A stretch of DNA of 7,840 nt. It comes from Desulfobacteraceae bacterium. GTDB lineage: Bacteria; Desulfobacterota; Desulfobacteria; Desulfobacterales; Desulfosalsimonadaceae. The DNA lies in assembly GCA_027353395.1 (NCBI GenBank), contig DAIEHU010000112.1, positions 1-7,840 on the forward strand, in the 5' to 3' direction. The position numbers and the translations under genes were made by a program. Position 1 is the first letter of the stretch. Every line of letters begins with the position of its first letter. Positions 6,065 through 7,840 of the stretch are shown in pieces. The notes beneath the pieces are model-generated. The model worked only from the letters and a program-made list of their open reading frames with translations, did not search any database and was not told the origin of the DNA.

Positions 6065-7240
6065 ATGTTGCCCGAATTTTTCGAATTTTATAACCCCACC
6101 AAGGTCGTCTATGAAGTCGGAGTCGCCACGGATTTAAAGCCGGAACTGGATATCATCGGTATCAAAAAATACTTTATTATATCCGATCATATCATCAATA
6201 ACGTTGGCCTGGTGCGGAAGGTTAAGGACGGACTGATTGAAGCCGGATATGAAGTAACGGGTGTTTATCTGGAAGTCAAACAGGACGCGCGTCTCAATGA
6301 TGTCAAAATCTGCCTCGAAAAGGTAGAGACATCCGGCGCGGAAGGCATCATCTCCATCGGCGGCGGCAGCGTCATTGACACGGCCAAGGCTGTCAATATC
6401 CTGTTTTCGGAAGGCGGTGATCTGGTGGACGACTATTCCGGGGCGCAGACCCTGACGCGGCCCCTGAAACCCCATGTGGTGATTCCCACCACTGCCGGCA
6501 CCGGGAGCGAAGTCACCATGGCCGCAGTCATCTATGATGAAGACAACAAGGAAAAACTGGCGTTTGTGGATAAATACCTGCTGCCGAATCTGGCGGTTCT
6601 GGATCCGGAAATGGTTCTTTCCCTGCCTCCCAAAATGACCGCGGCCACCGGCATGGACGCTCTCACCCACGCCGTTGAAGCCTATGTGGGGACACAGGCT
6701 TCCCCGGTATCCGATGCCTTCGCGGAGGGCGCCATCCGCCTCATCATGCAGCATCTGGTCAACGCAACCAAGGACGGCTCCGATATCGAAGCCAGGGGCG
6801 GAACACTGATTGCCGCCACCATGGCCGGCATCGCCTTCACCCATTCCATGGTGGGATGCGTTCACAGCATGGCTCACGCCACCGGGGCGCTGTATCGGGT
6901 GCCCCACGGGATCGCAAACGGAATCCTGCTGCCGTTTGGGATGGAATACAATTTTGAGCTGATCACTGAAAAACTGGCCCGACTGGCCCCGGTCATGGGA
7001 GAAGATGCTTCCGGATTATCGGAGGAGGAAGCGGCCCGGCTGGCCATCAAAGCTGTCCGGAAACTATCCGCTCGGCTCAATGCGCTGGGCGCCCTGCCCC
7101 TGCGATTAAGAGATGCGGGCGTTCCCGAGGACGGATTGACGGCCATTGCCGAAGGGGCGCTCAACGATGGCACCTCTTTTTACAACCCACGGGAAATGGA
7201 TGCAGAAGAATTATTACCGTACATTCAGAACGCATATTAA
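6065..7240 (+). CDS. Iron-containing alcohol dehydrogenase (group III)
   Basis: A 391-residue protein, full length for the family, with AAGGAG at 6053-6058 seven bases before the ATG. It interconverts an alcohol and an aldehyde or ketone with NAD(P)(H) in the cytoplasm. The N-terminal half is the nucleotide-binding domain with GGGSVIDTAKA (99-109) and IPTTAGTGSEVT (140-151). The metal ligands expected from FucO-type enzymes are all present: Asp198 and His202 in MDALTHAVEAY, His267 in CVHSMAHATGA, and His281 in VPHGIANGI. Substrate range in this family is broad and cannot be predicted. It is followed 27 bp later by an SCP2-domain protein gene with its own ribosome binding site, probably in the same transcript. 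It diverges from the barrel gene, and a promoter-like sequence lies at 5984-6013. A link to the acyl-CoA genes on the left is plausible but rests only on proximity. Confidence 0.95.
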   Translation: MLPEFFEFYNPTKVVYEVGVATDLKPELDIIGIKKYFIISDHIINNVGLVRKVKDGLIEAGYEVTGVYLEVKQDARLNDVKICLEKVETSGAEGIISIGGGSVIDTAKAVNILFSEGGDLVDDYSGAQTLTRPLKPHVVIPTTAGTGSEVTMAAVIYDEDNKEKLAFVDKYLLPNLAVLDPEMVLSLPPKMTAATGMDALTHAVEAYVGTQASPVSDAFAEGAIRLIMQHLVNATKDGSDIEARGGTLIAATMAGIAFTHSMVGCVHSMAHATGALYRVPHGIANGILLPFGMEYNFELITEKLARLAPVMGEDASGLSEEEAARLAIKAVRKLSARLNALGALPLRLRDAGVPEDGLTAIAEGALNDGTSFYNPREMDAEELLPYIQNAY

Positions 7241-7267
7241 ACTTAAATTAAAAAAGGAGAAGGCGTC

Positions 7268-7705
7268 ATGGGCATGTTTAAAACAACCGAAGAATTTGAA
7301 AAAGTCATTGTGGGTTTTTTCCAACTGGTCGGGAATACGCCGCTTATTGCCGACAAACTGCTGGAATCGAAAATGGTCATCCGGTTCACCTATACCGACC
7401 CGGACCTGGTGGTAGTGGTGGATTGCGCCGGCGAGAAGGCCGAAGTCAGAGCCCATGATACCACGACCAAGGCGGTAGTGGAAATGTCCATGACCTCCGA
7501 CATCGCTCACCGGTTCTGGTTCGGCATGGTCAACCTGACCAAAGCCCTCACCCGCAAGGAAATGGTGGCCAAAGGCCCCATCCCCAAAGTATTGAAACTT
7601 CTTCCGGCCATCAAACCCGCATACGCCATGTATCCCCAGTATCTGGACGCCAATGGATTCGGACAATACAACATCACCAAGGCCTATACGCCGCCGACAG
7701 CATAA
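7268..7705 (+). CDS. Free-standing SCP2 (sterol carrier protein 2) domain protein
   Basis: A 145-residue cytoplasmic protein without signal peptide or membrane segment. AAGGAGA at 7254-7260 is well spaced from the ATG at 7268; a second ATG two codons later is less well placed. Single SCP2 domain, roughly residues 15-125: the beta-strand run IRFTYTDPDLVVVVDCAG, then AVVEMSMTSDIAHRFWFG, a helix NLTKALTRKEMVAKGPIPKV and a C-terminal LLPAIKPAYAMYPQYL. SCP2 folds form a hydrophobic tunnel that holds fatty acyl-CoA or other lipids and usually has no catalysis of its own. It is much diverged from the SCP2 domains of the two SDR fusions in this window, so it is not a recent copy of them. It likely accompanies the iron alcohol dehydrogenase encoded just upstream, perhaps presenting a hydrophobic substrate; that role is inference. 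Confidence 0.88.
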   Translation: MGMFKTTEEFEKVIVGFFQLVGNTPLIADKLLESKMVIRFTYTDPDLVVVVDCAGEKAEVRAHDTTTKAVVEMSMTSDIAHRFWFGMVNLTKALTRKEMVAKGPIPKVLKLLPAIKPAYAMYPQYLDANGFGQYNITKAYTPPTA

Positions 7706-7733
7706 AACAGGCTGAAGACTGAAGGCCATGAGA

Positions 7734-7760
7734 AATGGATCTTTTTTAAAATGATCCATT
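7734..7760 (+). terminator. Weak hairpin after the SCP2 gene, possible terminator
   Basis: AATGGATC (7734-7741) and GATCCATT (7753-7760) form a perfect 8-bp stem around an 11-base loop of T and A. It starts 28 bp after the TAA of the SCP2 gene, the right place for a terminator, but the stem is AT-rich and no T-run follows it, so intrinsic termination is doubtful. The remaining 80 bases to the window end are AT-rich with no gene that I can see. Confidence 0.35.
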
Positions 7761-7840
7761 CCAAATGTCCTTTAGCCTAGAAAACCTGACTTGTTATATT
7801 TTTTTGATGAATATTTATAAATAATTACAATTATGATTAT

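Noticed and set aside
1..7840. tRNA, rRNA, CRISPR array, insertion sequence or transposase gene
   Set aside because: I saw no clover-leaf, rRNA-like sequence, regularly spaced repeats or transposase motifs on either strand.

Overview
The window looks like part of a catabolic acyl-CoA gene region from a Gram-negative, probably anaerobic bacterium. The mix of an MFE-2-type SDR with SCP2, an HMG-CoA-synthase-like/DUF35 protein, an SCP-x-type thiolase and a group III iron alcohol dehydrogenase is what I would expect in sulfate-reducing Desulfobacterota (Desulfobacterales-like). That placement is an inference from gene content; no marker gene is present. Coding DNA is moderately GC-rich and the intergenic DNA at about 5770-6064 and after 7706 is strikingly AT-rich.

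Left part (2-4766, + strand): three closely spaced genes, each complete start having an AGAGGAGA-type ribosome binding site. (i) The 3' end of an SDR-SCP2 dehydrogenase that begins outside the window. (ii) A 920-residue four-domain protein: HMG-CoA-synthase-like fold, DUF35 zinc ribbon/OB fold, MFE-2-type short-chain dehydrogenase, SCP2. (iii) A 401-residue SCP-x-type thiolase. A strong palindromic terminator at 4785-4825 closes the unit and also serves the convergent gene beyond it. The SDR-SCP2 half of (ii) is a close paralogue of (i). The likely job of the set is the last steps of a beta-oxidation-like sequence: oxidation of a 3-hydroxyacyl-CoA by the SDRs, then cleavage by the thiolase, with DUF35 as the docking or CoA-binding bridge. 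The HMG-CoA-synthase-like domain appears to have lost its catalytic Glu, Cys and His, so it may be a scaffold. The substrate cannot be read from the sequence.

Middle (4849-6064): a minus-strand gene for a small outer-membrane beta-barrel protein. Its signal peptide (start at 5769, good ribosome binding site) is separated from the in-frame barrel by a single TGA codon lying in a 59-bp stretch that folds into two adjacent hairpins. This is either a broken gene (structured-element insertion or nonsense mutation) or, less likely, a recoded UGA. The AT-rich divergent region holds an 8-bp inverted repeat and plausible promoters for both directions.

Right part (6065-7705, + strand): an iron-containing alcohol dehydrogenase followed 27 bp later by a free-standing SCP2-domain protein, probably one transcription unit. 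The window therefore carries three SCP2 domains in under 8 kb. The last 135 bases are AT-rich with one weak hairpin and no gene that I can see.

Most noteworthy: the four-domain fusion whose internal junction still looks like an ordinary gene start, its apparently non-catalytic synthase domain, and the TGA-interrupted barrel gene.
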